Source: Sipunculus nudus (Eukaryota > Annelida > Sipuncula > Golfingiida > Sipunculidae). Taken from it: a stretch of DNA of 64,000 bases. The stretch is from positions 35,273,840 to 35,337,839 of the forward strand of contig CM049322.1 of NCBI GenBank assembly GCA_026874595.1. The letters are read 5' to 3'. This document shows, piece by piece, positions 1 to 10,961 of this stretch. Both the position numbers and the translations under genes were made by a program. The first letter of the stretch is position 1. Each line of letters opens with the position of its first letter. Under the pieces are notes generated by a model that searched no databases, was not told the origin of the DNA, and saw nothing but the letters and a program-made list of their open reading frames with translations.

Positions 1-115
1 GTCATAACAAACATTCAGTCGGAGTCGCGACTATACCTACAACATATTAACTATGATCCAAACACTAAGAATGTACAGTACCAAAGGAATTTAAGTGGAC
101 CACAAAGTCTTCGTG
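1..115 (+). CDS. Partial exon at the window edge, probably of the lectin-like gene
   Basis: The frame starting at base 1 is open for 38 codons and ends at a strong donor, G|GTGAGT, in phase 1. That matches the phase-1 acceptor of the next recognised exon at 3788. The encoded peptide includes NYDPNTKNVQYQRNLSGPQS and matches no domain I recognise. Membership in the lectin-like gene is inferred from strand, phase and position only; another exon could lie in the 3.6-kb intron. Confidence 0.45.
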
Positions 116-3100
116 GTGAGTTCAATTGGCATTGCTTCAATATTTCGTGTAAATAAAATATCATCAGGGTCATCAATAAACGAATGTCGCCATTGATACA
201 GCTATGAAATCAAAGGTGTTTCAATTTCAGTGACACGAACTTAATTTATTTACCACGTAAGTCATATAAGAAAATATCATAATTGGTGATTTCCTTGATC
301 GATCCCATAATTAGATAAATCATGTCATCTAGCATACAAGGTACCTTATTTCCTGCAATACTACACGAAAAGGCAAGTCCGTATCGCTGCCGTTGTATAC
401 GTCTTATATCAGTCCATTTAAGATACCTGGATGATCAAACGCGCGACGGGATTAGACTGACTATATACTAGAACTTTAGATGTGTAAAGGTGCTCTCATG
501 TATGCGATGTTCAAGTGTTTTACTTGAGTTTGGCGTGAAAACCTGGAATAACTGTACACACCTGATTTTGTTGGCAACATGCATGCACTTTGACAAAAGG
601 AAATATGAAACGGAAAAACTGGTGGTTCATAAAACTTTAATATGCACACCATTAATCCCCCCCACCCCCAATACCTCCCCGTGAACGATGGTTTTGTTAG
701 TAAACTGATGTGAGCTTTCTTAATAAATGAGAATTTTCTCCGTAGGAGTTTATACGCCAGAGTATACCAAAAAAAATCCCTTATTTGGCCTATTATCGCC
801 CATTCCGCCTCATTCCGTTGTTATCTAGGTCACACTTCCGGTCCAGTTAATCACACTTTTCGTCGGAGCACGAAAAAGTACTAGGTGGGAGAGCTGTTTG
901 TAATACAGAATAGCTCACATCAGTTTACTAACAAAACCACCATTCAAGGGGAGGGAATGGGGGGGGGGGGGGGGTTATTACGTAAACATAATTGTGAGCG
1001 TTTTCTGTATTAATGAAAAACGACGGATAAACCTAGGGGAGGGAAGACCAACCTAGAAGGAAGCAGGAACGAGATGAAATCGTCAATGAAGAGTAGTCGG
1101 AGCTGCAGAGGACGTAACGGTATCGGATGATGATGTAGCGGTCGACGAAACGGAAGACTGGGGGAAGGCGATGATCTCACCGGCCGCAACCACAAAACCC
1201 ATATAGTAGAGGCCGGAATCCTGAAGGCGGACATCCCGGAGGTTAAACGTGGTAAAGGTTGAAGGATTCTTCCAGAAACCTTTCTTGACCAGTGGTGATG
1301 TAGGAACACCAGACATATGGCCGAAAGAAGTGGTGATCGCCCGTACTTCGTGAGCCGTGACGTGAAGCGTCGATAAATCAGTCTGGGAGATAGTTTCATG
1401 CGCAGAAACGATGGTAGATTTGAGCCAAGCACTGATAGTGATGGGCTTATTTCTTTATAAGAAGAAGTTTATTTCGTGGTAATAAACAATTTCATGCCCC
1501 CCCCCCCCACACGGATAGCGTAGACTTAAGGTCATACCGTTAGGCACGTACGGGGGAGTCAGTGGCACCAAAACCGGCACTGTCCGTTAGGAAGAGCTGG
1601 AATATGCCACGGCACCGCAGGTTCATCATAAATTTGATTCTAACGGTAGAATCGGGCGGAAAATGTAAAGCGGCAGAGGAACCAGCGGCCGCAATTTGCG
1701 TGAATTGGGAATTCGTCATGAGGGTCGAGAAGGGAGGTTCATACGGCGGGCCACGGAGATGACGTAAAATGACATCGAGACGCCACGAAGGGGAAACATA
1801 GAGAGGACGAGAAGACCTCGGAAGAGCTCCCTTAAGAAAATCAGTCACGAGCGGATGGTGAAGAACACGATCGTGACTGAGAGGACGTAACACTGATAAC
1901 AGCGCGGCACGATAACCGCGGAGAGAGGGATACGTCAAGTGTTGGTCATGGAGTAAATAAACCAAGAAATCTAAGATATCCGGAACGGACGAATCGAACG
2001 GAGAGACCCGGTGGTCACCGGCCCAGCGGGAGAAGATGAGCCACCGGGAGTCATAGATCCGGTCCGAAGAACGGCGATGGTGAGCAGAAGCAAGATCAGC
2101 AGCCGGTCTGTAAAAGTCTTGTTCTTCTAGGTGTCGGATGATAGTAAGCAGGCGCAGAGAGTGTTCGACCGAGACGGATGATGTAACGGACGTAACGACG
2201 GTAGAACGATCGTGAGCCGGGAAAGAACCGGCGGACGTGACGGAAACGAACAACACCATGGAAACCAAGGAGTCGCCATCGGAAACTCATAGAGAAACCG
2301 GTGAGACTAGACGGACGCGGGACTGTCCGGAAGAAGGCCGCGAGGGTGACGCAGCCGCGTCACGGACAGAGTTACGGGGACCCGAGGTGATGAAAACGGC
2401 GCCCGAAGGACGGCCAGCGGAAGAATGATCGGCGGAGAAATGGAAACGCGGCGACGGGACAGTGCGGCCACGAGACAGTTCGATACGCCGTGAACATGAC
2501 ACGCGCGGAGCATCGCCCGCAGCAGGATACATAGTTCGAACAAAAGGAAGGTCTCCCGAATGAGGGAGGGAGACCGTGTACCGCCCTGCTTGTTGATAAA
2601 GGCCACCACCGTGGTGTTGTCCGACATGATGAGAATATTATGATCGATCAAGCGCGTGGACCCGTGAGCGATCGCGCGACGGACCGCCAGGAGTTCCAGC
2701 AGATGGATGAGAAGGAGACGCTTGGAGGGAGTCCAAAGGCCGGCCAAATAGATCGTCTAAGTCCGACATGAGAGACGAACAAAGTAGATAATTACGCGAG
2801 TATGGATTAAGCCGGAGACTTGCTCGTGTGACCAACGTCACCCGAAGCCTACCGCTTACGTGATAGGTTAACAAGGATTTCGTAGTATAAACATGTAAAG
2901 TGCCGGTAGGTAATGGAGTAGTACTAGACGGCTGAACAGTAGGTGACCGCAAGCCAGAGTGGTCGTGGTGACCGAGGAAGGTCCCTCCCGCCCCATAAGT
3001 ACACCCGACAGGACAACGGGTGAACTAGGTGAAATCCCGGGAACAATTGATTGGGACCATGCGTGGAACATTTCCCATTTGTCAATGACCAGGTTTGACA

Positions 3101-6100
3101 GTAATAACACGGGTCCAGGGACCATGACAAGTGGTATTACGGGGGCGCAAGGTAACACATGTAGGTGAGAGTCCCATAAAGGAAGTACAGACTCACAGCG
3201 AAGTAATACGTGGGACATCCATGGGCAGAGGGAAAACACAAAATACTCACAGATTTGATGGCAAACTCAAGAGTACAAACCACAGACGGGGGACGTAAAC
3301 TCGCATGAGGCGGGTCCACACGTCCATGATGGGTGACGCCAGAAGAAAAATGTGATTAACTGGACCGGAAGTGTGACCTAGATAAAACCGGAATGAGGCG
3401 GAATGGGCGATAATAGGCAAAATAAAGGGATTTATTAGTAAAGGGCCAAATTTTTATTGGTATACTCTGGCGTATAAACTCTTAATGGAGAAAATTCTCA
3501 TTATTACAGAAATTGCTCCCATTTATTTTTACGTAATAAAACGCTGGAATATACCATTTGTAGTTACGAGAAAATATGAAAAAGTATATTGGAGAATTTG
3601 GTGTAATAACATTTAAGGAACATCATTTTAAATCTATGATTGAGTGCATTATCCTGTATCAGGAGAAATTCAGTAAATGCTAACATGCAACCAGGCCCTC
3701 TCAGAGGAGACTCAAATCAAAGTTAAATCCACATTCACGTCTAAGGGAACATTAAATATACGAACTCGTGTAACCTTCATTTTACAGAGCGTAAACAAGT
3801 TAGAGTTCATCATTGCGGAAACTGGGTTGATATCATGGATCAGTGCGAGTCGTGTGGCTCTAGCTGTCAGCTTCCGGTTGACAGCAATGTTATTGAACAC
3901 AAGGATATAAGCCATTTTATGAATGTCAGCGACATACGCGTAGCTTGGCTAGGCCTAAAACGATTGTGGCTTGGTGAATTTCTCTGGCTGGATTGCCTCA
4001 AACCAAGTGAGGTTCCCACTCGTGTTTGGCAACATGTTGTTCGAAAGATAGAAATAGAGCGATACAAAAAAAAAAGAATTCATTTACATAGAAAGTGTGA
4101 ATATAGGAAGTGTTCTCTTAAACTCTTCTTCTTATTGGTAGAATATTATTTTATAGAACGTGTTTCTAAGTGTTAGTGACCAACAGCATCTTAAATGCGC
4201 TTCGCTTAACAGATGGGACATTTTCGAGAGATCGCTGGAAACATCACACGAACTGTGCTTACCTTAATATCAGGGATCGACAGATAAACGCAGGAATATG
4301 CAAAGTCCGGCAAAGGGGATTTATTTGTCAGTTGGAAGGTAATTATAAAAGATCTGTACTCTCACATTATGGCTGCTTTCCATATAAAAGTAAACATTCT
4401 TGTTAGTTTATTTATAACATATTCAACTTTATCTGAAAGAGGTAGCTTTATATACATCTGTTTAAGTTAAACTGACTGATTGTCAACTGAGCTATAGGTG
4501 TGTCACTTTGTCCGTCGTCTGTCCGTCCTGGACGTCCTGCCGTCCTTTAGCAAGGCATAAATCGTAACCGATAAACCTAGAAGCTTCTAAGGGTTACATT
4601 TCAAACATTTCCTCGGAAACCTGTAATTTGGTCACTGCGGCCTATATCCTCCGAACTATGGGGCTTGTTAGTACCATGTAGAATAAATAAAAAAAAAATG
4701 ATACTCCAATATCTTGATAATTAATGCATGGATTGACATAAATCTTTCCCTAAATATTGATAATGGCCAGTTTTGTCAGTGCCCGAAACCTATTTTATTT
4801 TAATTTTTGAAAATAAAAAAAAAACATATTTACACCGTCATATGACAGCAATCATGTCAGTTTCTCAGCTGTAGTTTCAACTAATGTTCCGAAATTTGGT
4901 GTATCTATTGACCATAAGTGGGGCCCTATAGTTATTACACTGTCCGTCCGTCTGGCCATCTTTCCGTCCGTCCGTGCACAAATTTATTTCCGAATGATAA
5001 CTCCAGTTTTTTTACTTATATACGGGCTCCCACTACTGCAAGAAACCTTTAGTTTTGGTTTCGATAGGTCAAATGCCATGATCACAGCACTCATTTCTTT
5101 AAGGAGATTGTGGATGCATTTTAAGCAATACTTTTCTTTGCAAACCTTCCATCTTTCACATATTACTCACCTGCCAACAGAGGCAGATATTTGGGATATT
5201 CGGGTCACAAGGTGAAAGGTCAGAGGAGCAATCTCACCGCATTAGTTTCCAGATGATAACCCTTTTTTTGGATAGAAATATTTGTTTCAAACTTGACTTA
5301 TATATGACCCACTATTAAAGTTAGTACCCTATTGATTTTGGGGTTATGAAATCAAAGGTAAAGGTCACATGACCTACCTCTATGAAAAGATTGTGGATGC
5401 ATTTGAAGCCAAACTTTTCACCACAAACCTTTCATTTTCCACATGTGGCTCACCTGCGAATAGAGGAATGTTCTTTACCTTATAGACCACATTGTCAAAG
5501 GTGAAGGTCACAGGACCTACATATTTAAAAAGATTGTGGATACATTGTAAATCAAACTTTTCATCCCAAACCTTCCATCTTTCACATATGGCTTAAATGA
5601 AAAAGTTGAAGTAGATTTTCAGGTTTCCTGTTCAGAGGTCATGGTCACCAGAGCAAACGTTTTTAAAATGTTGTTATGAAAATCAAAATAACGTAAGTCC
5701 AAGGAGGGTAAGTTCTCAGGGCCAAGGTCACAAGACACATTTTGAAAAAGCTCATAAAATATTCTTATAGATAAATTCAGCATGGGTCCCTAGTTCGATT
5801 CTGGTTATTATCATAAAAAGCCTGGGAATCTCTAGACATTATGAAACAATATTCAGAAAAATAAAACGCCTTCCAGCTATTCTTCTGATTTTCGTTGAAT
5901 ATTTATTAGAGTATACAAAGTTGTGTAAATTTAAAGGATTAATATGTTTTATCTGATTTGACACTAATTATCTCTCAAATTCCAATGTACATTTCACATG
6001 GTTTACAGACTGTAGGACGTGTACAAATGTAGGACACACGGGAATCTGCAGGATGATTGGCAAGACCTGTTACATCAAGTTTTCAATTGAAGTCAGCTGG

Positions 6101-7268
6101 ATGGAAGCAAGAGCATACTGCAGCAATAAAGGATGGACGATGGCTGTTTTCAGTGGACAAAACGAAGACAGCCTTGTGGAAAAACTTTCCAATAGCTTTA
6201 AGAATGACAAAATGACAGCTGATATTCATAAGTTTTTTTGGATTGGCTTACGCCGTGAGGAATGGTCATATATTTATAGAAACCAAAGTAACCAAGCATA
6301 TAGTTTCTTCTACATAAATATTTTAAATCAATCGATATATATATATTCCTTATTTTCAAATTCAGGAAAAAACGCGTTGTCTTATCTTCAGCATGCACTA
6401 CATCTATTTCATCCTTCCGGATGAAATAAATGTAGCAATGAAGAAAATGTAGCGTGCTTTACTTTTGAAGTATATGTGGTACATTTGTATTTTAAGTTGG
6501 CTCTGGTGCTATTAATACCACATTCTGGGGGAAAGGCGAACCAACAGAAAATGGCAACTGTTCCGTCATTGAGAGAATTAGTGAGGGTCATTATAAGTGG
6601 CGCGCCGCAAGTTGTGATTCTAAACATGAGATATTGTGCTACAAGAAAGGTCGGTACTTTTGGAATCAAAAGATCCGGCATATTAACGTAATAAACCAAA
6701 TACTTTTTCATTCATATGTTAAAACAAATTACAAAATACATGTTAAAACACCTACTAAGGTTTTATAATATTTACAGGAAAGCCTCATGATCCAACTGGT
6801 GACACTGAAGTCAATCACCGTACTACTACAGGGAAACAAATATGGGCCGAGGAACTACCCGGAAGCATAGCTCATGAGATTAAATGTACATTTATTTATA
6901 AAACGTTCAAGGTCATCACGCGTTTTTTTTTCTATAAAAATATTATTTGACGATAAATCCTACTGCAAGATGACCATTACTAATTTTATTTTCAGATTTG
7001 AAAAAAATTACCCTCGTATTAGTAGGAAGCATTGTACTAGGAAGCATTCTTTTGTCAGTGTTCTTGGTTAGAAGGTGCAAACAGTGTAAAAAGACTCAGG
7101 TAAAGAAGACTATATAAATTTGGCTCTGATCGTCAATCAAACCGAAATGACGACGACAAATATCAAAAATTCGTTGAGTTAAATATACGTTCGTAAATGT
7201 TAATGTTTCTGAATATGTTCACTTTATTTTAGAAATATGACAACATAAATCAGGAGGAGAGGACGTGA
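1..7268 (+). CDS. Transmembrane protein with two C-type lectin-like domains (5' end outside window)
   Basis: I joined eight exons by reading splice sites and frame: 1-115, 3788-4006, 4213-4338, 6009-6287, 6497-6649, 6778-6885, 6996-7099 and 7233-7268. Introns are phase 1 except the last (phase 0), the usual pattern for shuffled extracellular domains. The order is: unknown N-terminal piece, CTLD 1, CTLD 2, a Thr-rich stalk, one membrane helix with a KK start and an RRCKQCKK stop-transfer, then a short tail with YDNINQEE. This implies a type I surface protein with lectin-like domains outside the cell. Neither domain has a clean EPN or QPD sugar-binding triplet (CTLD 2 has EPT), so carbohydrate binding is uncertain. 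The signal peptide and first exons lie upstream of the window. A DIRS element sits antisense in the first intron. The exon chain is inferred without transcript evidence. The last exon may instead be spliced at a strong donor GTGAGT at 7265, giving a different tail. Confidence 0.72.
116..655. other. Intron sequence with no recognisable feature
   Basis: AT-rich sequence between the first visible donor and the DIRS-like element. I saw no exon with coding resemblance. Confidence 0.4.
726..866. repeat. Left inverted terminal repeat of the DIRS-like element
   Basis: It starts AATGAGAATTTTCTCC and continues through TTTATACGCCAGAGTATACC to GGTCCAGTTAATCACA. The reverse complement is found at 3338-3502 with small indels. 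Confidence 0.9.
911..1013. repeat. Internal complementary region (ICR) of the DIRS-like element
   Basis: AGCTCACATCAGTTTACTAA at 911 is the exact reverse complement of the sequence ending near 717. TTATTACGTAAACATAATTG at 975 is the near reverse complement of 3520-3540. The two halves meet at a poly-G tract (961-974), which marks the joined-ends junction of the presumed circular intermediate. Confidence 0.85.
1083..2268 (-). pseudogene. DIRS-like tyrosine recombinase, degenerate
   Basis: The minus frame from 2268 encodes the core-binding domain: IYDSRWLIFSRWAGDHRV, then ILDFLVYLL and SLRGYRAALLSVL. The frame stops near 1540. A second open segment (about 1440-1083) encodes TISAWLKSTIVSAHETI, then TAHEVRAITTSFGHMSGVP, the HxxR box. 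WKNPSTFTTFNLRDV follows. In this family a Tyr normally precedes LRD and acts as nucleophile; here it is Asn. The arginine box expected near 1650 is not recognisable. The enzyme should be inactive. Confidence 0.8.
2440..2747 (-). pseudogene. DIRS-like RNase H remnant
   Basis: The minus-strand frame shows LLELLAVRRAI, which fits the LElkAv helix. It is followed by MSDNTTVVAFINKQGGTRS, the highly conserved DIRS RNase H segment carrying a catalytic Asp. The upstream Asp-containing strand and the reverse transcriptase are not recognisable. The frame runs on to about 2307 without further conserved motifs. Confidence 0.8.
3338..3502. repeat. Right inverted terminal repeat of the DIRS-like element
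   Basis: Reverse complement of 726-866. It ends GGAGAAAATTCTCATT. Differences from the left copy are scattered substitutions and an A/T-run length change. Confidence 0.9.
3788..4338 (+). CDS. C-type lectin-like domain 1 (two exons)
   Basis: Exons 3788-4006 and 4213-4338 are joined by a phase-1 intron (donor A|GTGAGG, acceptor TTAACAG). The first exon encodes the CGNW..DIMDQCESCG start of the fold, then AWLGLKR and GEFLWLDCLKP, which fit the WIGL core. The second encodes DRWKHHTNCAYL and GFICQL, which fit the NCAyL and C-terminal Cys pattern. The usual CP..W/sCY start is reduced. No EPN or QPD motif is visible, so calcium-dependent sugar binding is doubtful. Confidence 0.75.
4470..5760. repeat. 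Degenerate tandem repeats in the lectin-gene intron
   Basis: Diverged copies of a unit of about 130 bp recur near 5108-5235, 5388-5520 and 5525-5640. Shared pieces are AGATTGTGGATGCATTT, AACCTTCCATCTTTCACATA and GGTGAAGGTCACA. Around 4500 a related stretch (TCCGTCGTCTGTCCGTCC, CCTAGAAGCTTCTAA) resembles the repeat at 26.8-28.2 kb. Confidence 0.6.
6009..6649 (+). CDS. C-type lectin-like domain 2 (two exons)
   Basis: Exons 6009-6287 and 6497-6649 are joined in phase 1 (donor A|GTAACC, acceptor TTTTAAG). The first exon shows GKTCYIKFS, then VSWMEARAYC, then FWIGLRREEW. The second shows INTTFWGKGEPTENGNCSVI and then W..ASC...EILCYK. Together these give the full CTLD cysteine and WIGL framework. 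EPT stands where sugar-binding CTLDs have EPN. Acceptor TTTACAG precedes 6009 in phase 1, matching the end of CTLD 1 at 4338. Confidence 0.85.
6398..6435. repeat. 38-bp near-perfect palindrome in an intron
   Basis: CTACATCTATTTCATCC and GGATGAAATAAATGTAG form inverted arms with one mismatch around a 4-nt centre (TTCC). Confidence 0.85.
6778..7268 (+). CDS. Stalk, membrane helix and short tail of the lectin-like protein
   Basis: Exon 6778-6885 encodes a hydrophilic Thr-rich stalk (GKPHDPTGDTEVNHRTTTGK). Exon 6996-7099 encodes ITLVLVGSIVLGSILLSVFL, a clear single membrane helix, followed by RRCKQCKKTQ. Exon 7233-7268 encodes KYDNINQEERT and a stop. Donor T|GTACAT at 6886 is weak and was chosen because it keeps phase 1. 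The TGA at 7266-7268 overlaps a strong donor (AC|GTGAGT), so an alternative longer tail is possible. Confidence 0.65.
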
Positions 7269-7440
7269 GTATAAAATTATGAATAAATAATATTTATAGC
7301 CCTAAAATTACAATATAGGCAGGCCATACGATTTTCTGTTAATCAGATCCAAACGATAAATTTTATCAAACAAAGACATTGCAGTTTTTTTGTTTTAATT
7401 TTCACATCAATGCTACATAAAACAGGGAAACTTAACATGA

Positions 7441-7444
<4 letters not shown>

Positions 7445-7479
<35 letters not shown>
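7445..7479. repeat. (AT)n microsatellite
   Basis: About 17 AT units directly next to the 3' end of the Rex1/CR1-like LINE. Confidence 0.95.
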
Positions 7480-7480
<1 letters not shown>

Positions 7481-7481
<1 letters not shown>

Positions 7482-8706
7482 AGATACAAGATAAAGGTTT
7501 ATTCCATACCAATACCGGAATGTGCAGGTGATATCATATATAAGACATAGTGCTGAGTGAAAAACAAAGACACTACAAATATAGGATTAAAAAAGTAGTA
7601 ATATTATATTTAGATTTATCTATGCATTAAACAATTTAATCGCCTACGATACAAATAAATTAGAGTACCTGTTTGTTTTCCATTTCGCCCTGATTTTAGC
7701 CAGACAATATGATCACTAAGTACACTTTTACCTTCAACTATTTTTTTCATCATATTCATAAATTTATTTTCATAAATAATATTTATGTCCTCTAAATTAA
7801 GACCAATAACTTTTCCCGCTGTTTTTCTTATCCGTTCAATTTTCTTTTTGTTCTTAATTGTCAGATTTCCCCACCAGCATATCAAAGCATACGTCATAAC
7901 ACTCTGGACCATCGAAGAACAGAATAAACCAAGTAGTTCACTGTCCATATTAAACGATTTCAGTTTCCTTAGAAAGTATAAACGCTGCTCCCCTTTACGG
8001 TATATCATGTTTTACATTATTAGTCCATTTAAGTCTGTCATCTGATACTACCCCTAAGTATTTGTACTGTTGTGCAATTTCTACTTCTGTACAATCAATA
8101 GATACCGGACATTTACAGGTTGGTCTTTGTCTCAAATTGAATATTAATTCCTTTGTTTTTGAAGGATTCAGAAACAAATGATTATTCTTGCACCAAGTTA
8201 CTACTTGTCCAATTTCCTTTCGATATGTATTTTCATCACGACTGGAAATTAATCCGACAACTACGGTATAATCTGAATATTTCAAAATTAGACATCCTTG
8301 TTGTGTAGCCTGGAAATCATTGGTATAAAATATGAAAAGAAATGAGGAAGGCAAGCATTTCTTGCGGGGCCCCTGTATTCAACCCTAGAACTGATGAATT
8401 GCTATTACCAACCCTTGCAAATTGCTTTCTACCAGTGAGAAAGTCCATTACCCACAAACATATATCATGTGGAACATTTAACAGCTTTAACGTATTAATC
8501 ATAAAGTGAGGCTGAATGGTGTTAAATGCTGAGCTATAATCTATAAAAAGGGTTCTTACATAAGGATGCGACTGATCTAAATGATTATATGTATTGTCCA
8601 GAAACACAAGAATAGCGTCTTCGTTCCAACATTCTTTCCAGTAAGCAAACTGGTAACTATTCATATGTTTATCAGTACAGTTCAAAATATAATTTAATAC
8701 ACACTT
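7481..8706 (-). mobile_element. Rex1/CR1-like LINE, 3' part (decayed)
   Basis: Minus-strand frames encode reverse transcriptase pieces in order: TLFIDYSSAFNTIQPH (motif A), GLNTGAPQE (motif B) and ILKYSDYTVVVGL (motif C, with YSDY where YADD is expected). VVTWCKNNHLFLNPSKTKEL and YKYLGVVSDDRLKW follow, then the LRKLKSF and YALICWWGN tail. The frame shifts near 8330 and 8000. The 3' end carries AATAAACCTTTATCTTGTAT, typical of short-tandem tails in this group. It continues upstream at 10229-10628 across a nested insertion. Confidence 0.85.
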
Positions 8707-10228
8707 TTTTTTACTCTCCATTACTCACATCAATTCATACATGTATACATACATCATAAACGATATGATCATACAATGCAAATATTTCTATTGTACCGCT
8801 CTTTCCTCATTACATTCTTCTCTCTCTCTCTCTATTCCCTGCCCTTTTCCATTTGCTTTGTATCCACAGTTTATTTCTCAGTTCTTTCCATTTTTCCTCA
8901 TGTTTCCCGACTTTGGTTTTCTTTTTGTCTTTTTTTATTCAATTTCTTCGACCCCTTTTTTAACTTTGAAATATAACCTTTTAAACTCAACTTGTCTCCT
9001 CTTGATATACACATATTGCCTGAACATATTTAAAATTTGATTTATTAACCATTTATGATCTATTTCCTCAAAAATTCCTAAAATGAGTGGTTTGTCTGTA
9101 ACCGGTGGTAACACTATGCCTGCCTCGTTTAACCAATTCATTACTTGTAAATGTAGTGTGATTGTCACAGGACATCTACAAAAAAGATGATGTATCGTTT
9201 CCGGTTCTGAAAAAGATGTGTATTTACACATGCGTGTTTCACAAAGACCCCATTTATATAACAAATCATTACTAGGTAAAAAATTATGCACAAGTCTAAA
9301 TTGAAACTGCCTAGAGTAAGTATCAATGAAAGTTTTGTAGATATTTGAACAAATATGGTTCCACTGAAAATCTTCATACAAGTTTTCGATTTTTACGTTT
9401 TGCTGTAGAAATTTCTTTCACAGAGTTCACAAAAGTTTCATACACATGTTTTGATTTTATACTGTCTAGCGTTTTCATTCCTCCCTTTGCACATATGTTT
9501 ATACAGGAAAGTTTATACGTTTTCTCATCCTCACACGTCAAAGTAGTCCAATCCTTTGGAATTGCACTGACCAAACAGTGCCAATTCAGGTACTGTCGTT
9601 TAATGAATTCTTCATTCCCAAAACTAAAATCTCTTAACTGTTTTATGCTTCCTGTATTTGTGAAAACGACCCCCACTGACCGTATGCCCATTTCATTAAG
9701 CTCTCTATTATACAAGCATTTCTCTGCGGTTGTAATTCTCTTATTATGCCACAAAGGTCGTATTAGCACTTTTTTTCTTTTCCAAAGGATTGGCGCTTGC
9801 ATATTTCGCCCACGCATTAAACACACTGACATAAAAGGCAGGCAATCTTTTTGGTAATCTTCTGATATCATAATTAGAGCGGACAAGGTTCACCCCCCCT
9901 TTTACCTGAAAATATTTATTTGGGATAAATTTCCATTAATGAGTATTTTCGGCATTTAATCTTTTAACCCATATCACTCTCCGAGTTTCTAGCCGACTAT
10001 CTAACTCCATTAAATTTATTCCTCCCTCATTATATCGCGATACAAGTAGAGTATACTTGAGTTTAGGGCGTCTCCCATTCCAGATAAAATCTCTTATTCT
10101 TTTAATTCGTGGTATTACTTGTTCTGATGATTCTATCATGTTGAATACTTATAATAAAATCTGCAATGCCAAGGTATTAACAACCTCTTTACGTCCATAA
10201 ATTGTTAATGATCGATGATAAATTGTTA
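8707..10228 (-). mobile_element. 5'-truncated L1/Tx1-like LINE nested in the older LINE
   Basis: Minus-strand frames 10139-9936, 9886-9374 and 9381-8935 give the C-terminal part of an L1-type ORF2: FIWNGRRPKLKY and YNEGGINLMEL, then a zf-RVT-like end (FQFRLVHNFLPSND, HHLFCRCPVT). The 3' end is a short poly-A (poly-T at 8705-8712 on +). It is flanked by an 18-bp target duplication with one mismatch (8689-8706 and 10229-10246). The 5' truncation, poly-A and TSD indicate target-primed insertion. Confidence 0.85.
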
Positions 10229-10621
10229 ATAATTTAAAACACACTTCACCGCTACCGGTGTTAGAGTCACAGGCCGATAATCATTAAGCACAATAGGTTT
10301 ATTTTATTTTAGGTATAGGTACTATTTCTGATGTTTACCATGAGCCTGTCACAGTTTTCTAAATTAATGATCTGTTAAATACATGATAGTGAATCGGTGT
10401 TAATTCATTTGCACAGAATTTCACTAGGTGCTGAGGCACCATCTGATCCTGAAGATGTATTACTCTTTTATGTATAAGCCTTTCAAAAACACTTCTAACC
10501 TCATGTTCAGTTAATCTAACCGAACATTCACATTCAGACAGTCCTTACTTGCTCCTGTTCATCTTTATAGTTTATTGCATCAAATCTACAGTAGAATTCA
10601 TTAAGTTCCTCAGCAAAACCT

Positions 10622-10628
<7 letters not shown>
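10229..10628 (-). mobile_element. Rex1/CR1-like LINE, upstream part, beyond the nested insertion
   Basis: Minus-strand reading gives FAEELNEFYCRFDA, then RLTEHEVRSVFERLIHK, then VLNDYRPVTLTPVAVKC. These are the pre-RT and RT motif 0/1 region of Rex1-type LINEs. It joins the piece at 8706 directly once the inserted element and one TSD copy are removed. Frames are broken by stops. Confidence 0.75.

Positions 10629-10710
<82 letters not shown>
10625..10710. repeat. (AT)n(AG)n compound microsatellite
   Basis: About 25 AT units followed by about 17 AG units. Confidence 0.95.
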
Positions 10711-10713
<3 letters not shown>

Positions 10714-10800
10714 ATATGAATACATAGAATAGTCGGTTCCCTGCCGATGGGAATTGAATCCAAATGCTCTAACCACTAGGCTACAACCGATCCCCGACCC
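10711..10800 (-). mobile_element. Possible tRNA-derived SINE head
   Basis: On the minus strand GGTTGTAGCCTAGTGGTTAG resembles an A box and GGATTCAATTCCC a B box, spaced as in a tRNA. No complete tRNA fold was confirmed. A microsatellite follows directly, as at many SINE tails. Confidence 0.4.
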
Positions 10801-10961
10801 CTCTGGGTATTTGTACATTTTAATTGGAAACAGTGAACTGAGTGACGTCACAGTAGTGAATTCAAATAGCTACAAACCATATGTGTCATGCACATATGTG
10901 ACCGTACATGCAGCAGGGAGAAATGGTTGCCTTATATGGTGTGCGCCTTATATATTATATA

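Larger units (their letters stand above)
656..3540 (-). mobile_element. DIRS-like tyrosine-recombinase retroelement, internally deleted
   Basis: Coding remnants on the minus strand run RNase H (about 2747-2440) then tyrosine recombinase (2268 to 1083), the order found in DIRS retroelements. Inverted terminal repeats lie at about 726-866 and 3338-3502. An internal complementary region at 911-1013 pairs with both outer end extensions: 911-974 with 656-717, and 975-1012 with 3503-3540. This is the DIRS1 plan for replication through a circular junction. No target duplication is visible, as expected. No reverse transcriptase or gag could be recognised, and the element is about 2.9 kb against the usual 4-6 kb, so it is probably a deletion derivative. 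Stops and frame breaks show that it is dead. It lies antisense in an intron of the lectin-like gene. Confidence 0.85.

Noticed and set aside
10711-10800. Functional tRNA gene
   Set aside because: Only A-box-like and B-box-like segments are visible; stems do not form a clear cloverleaf, so SINE origin is more likely.
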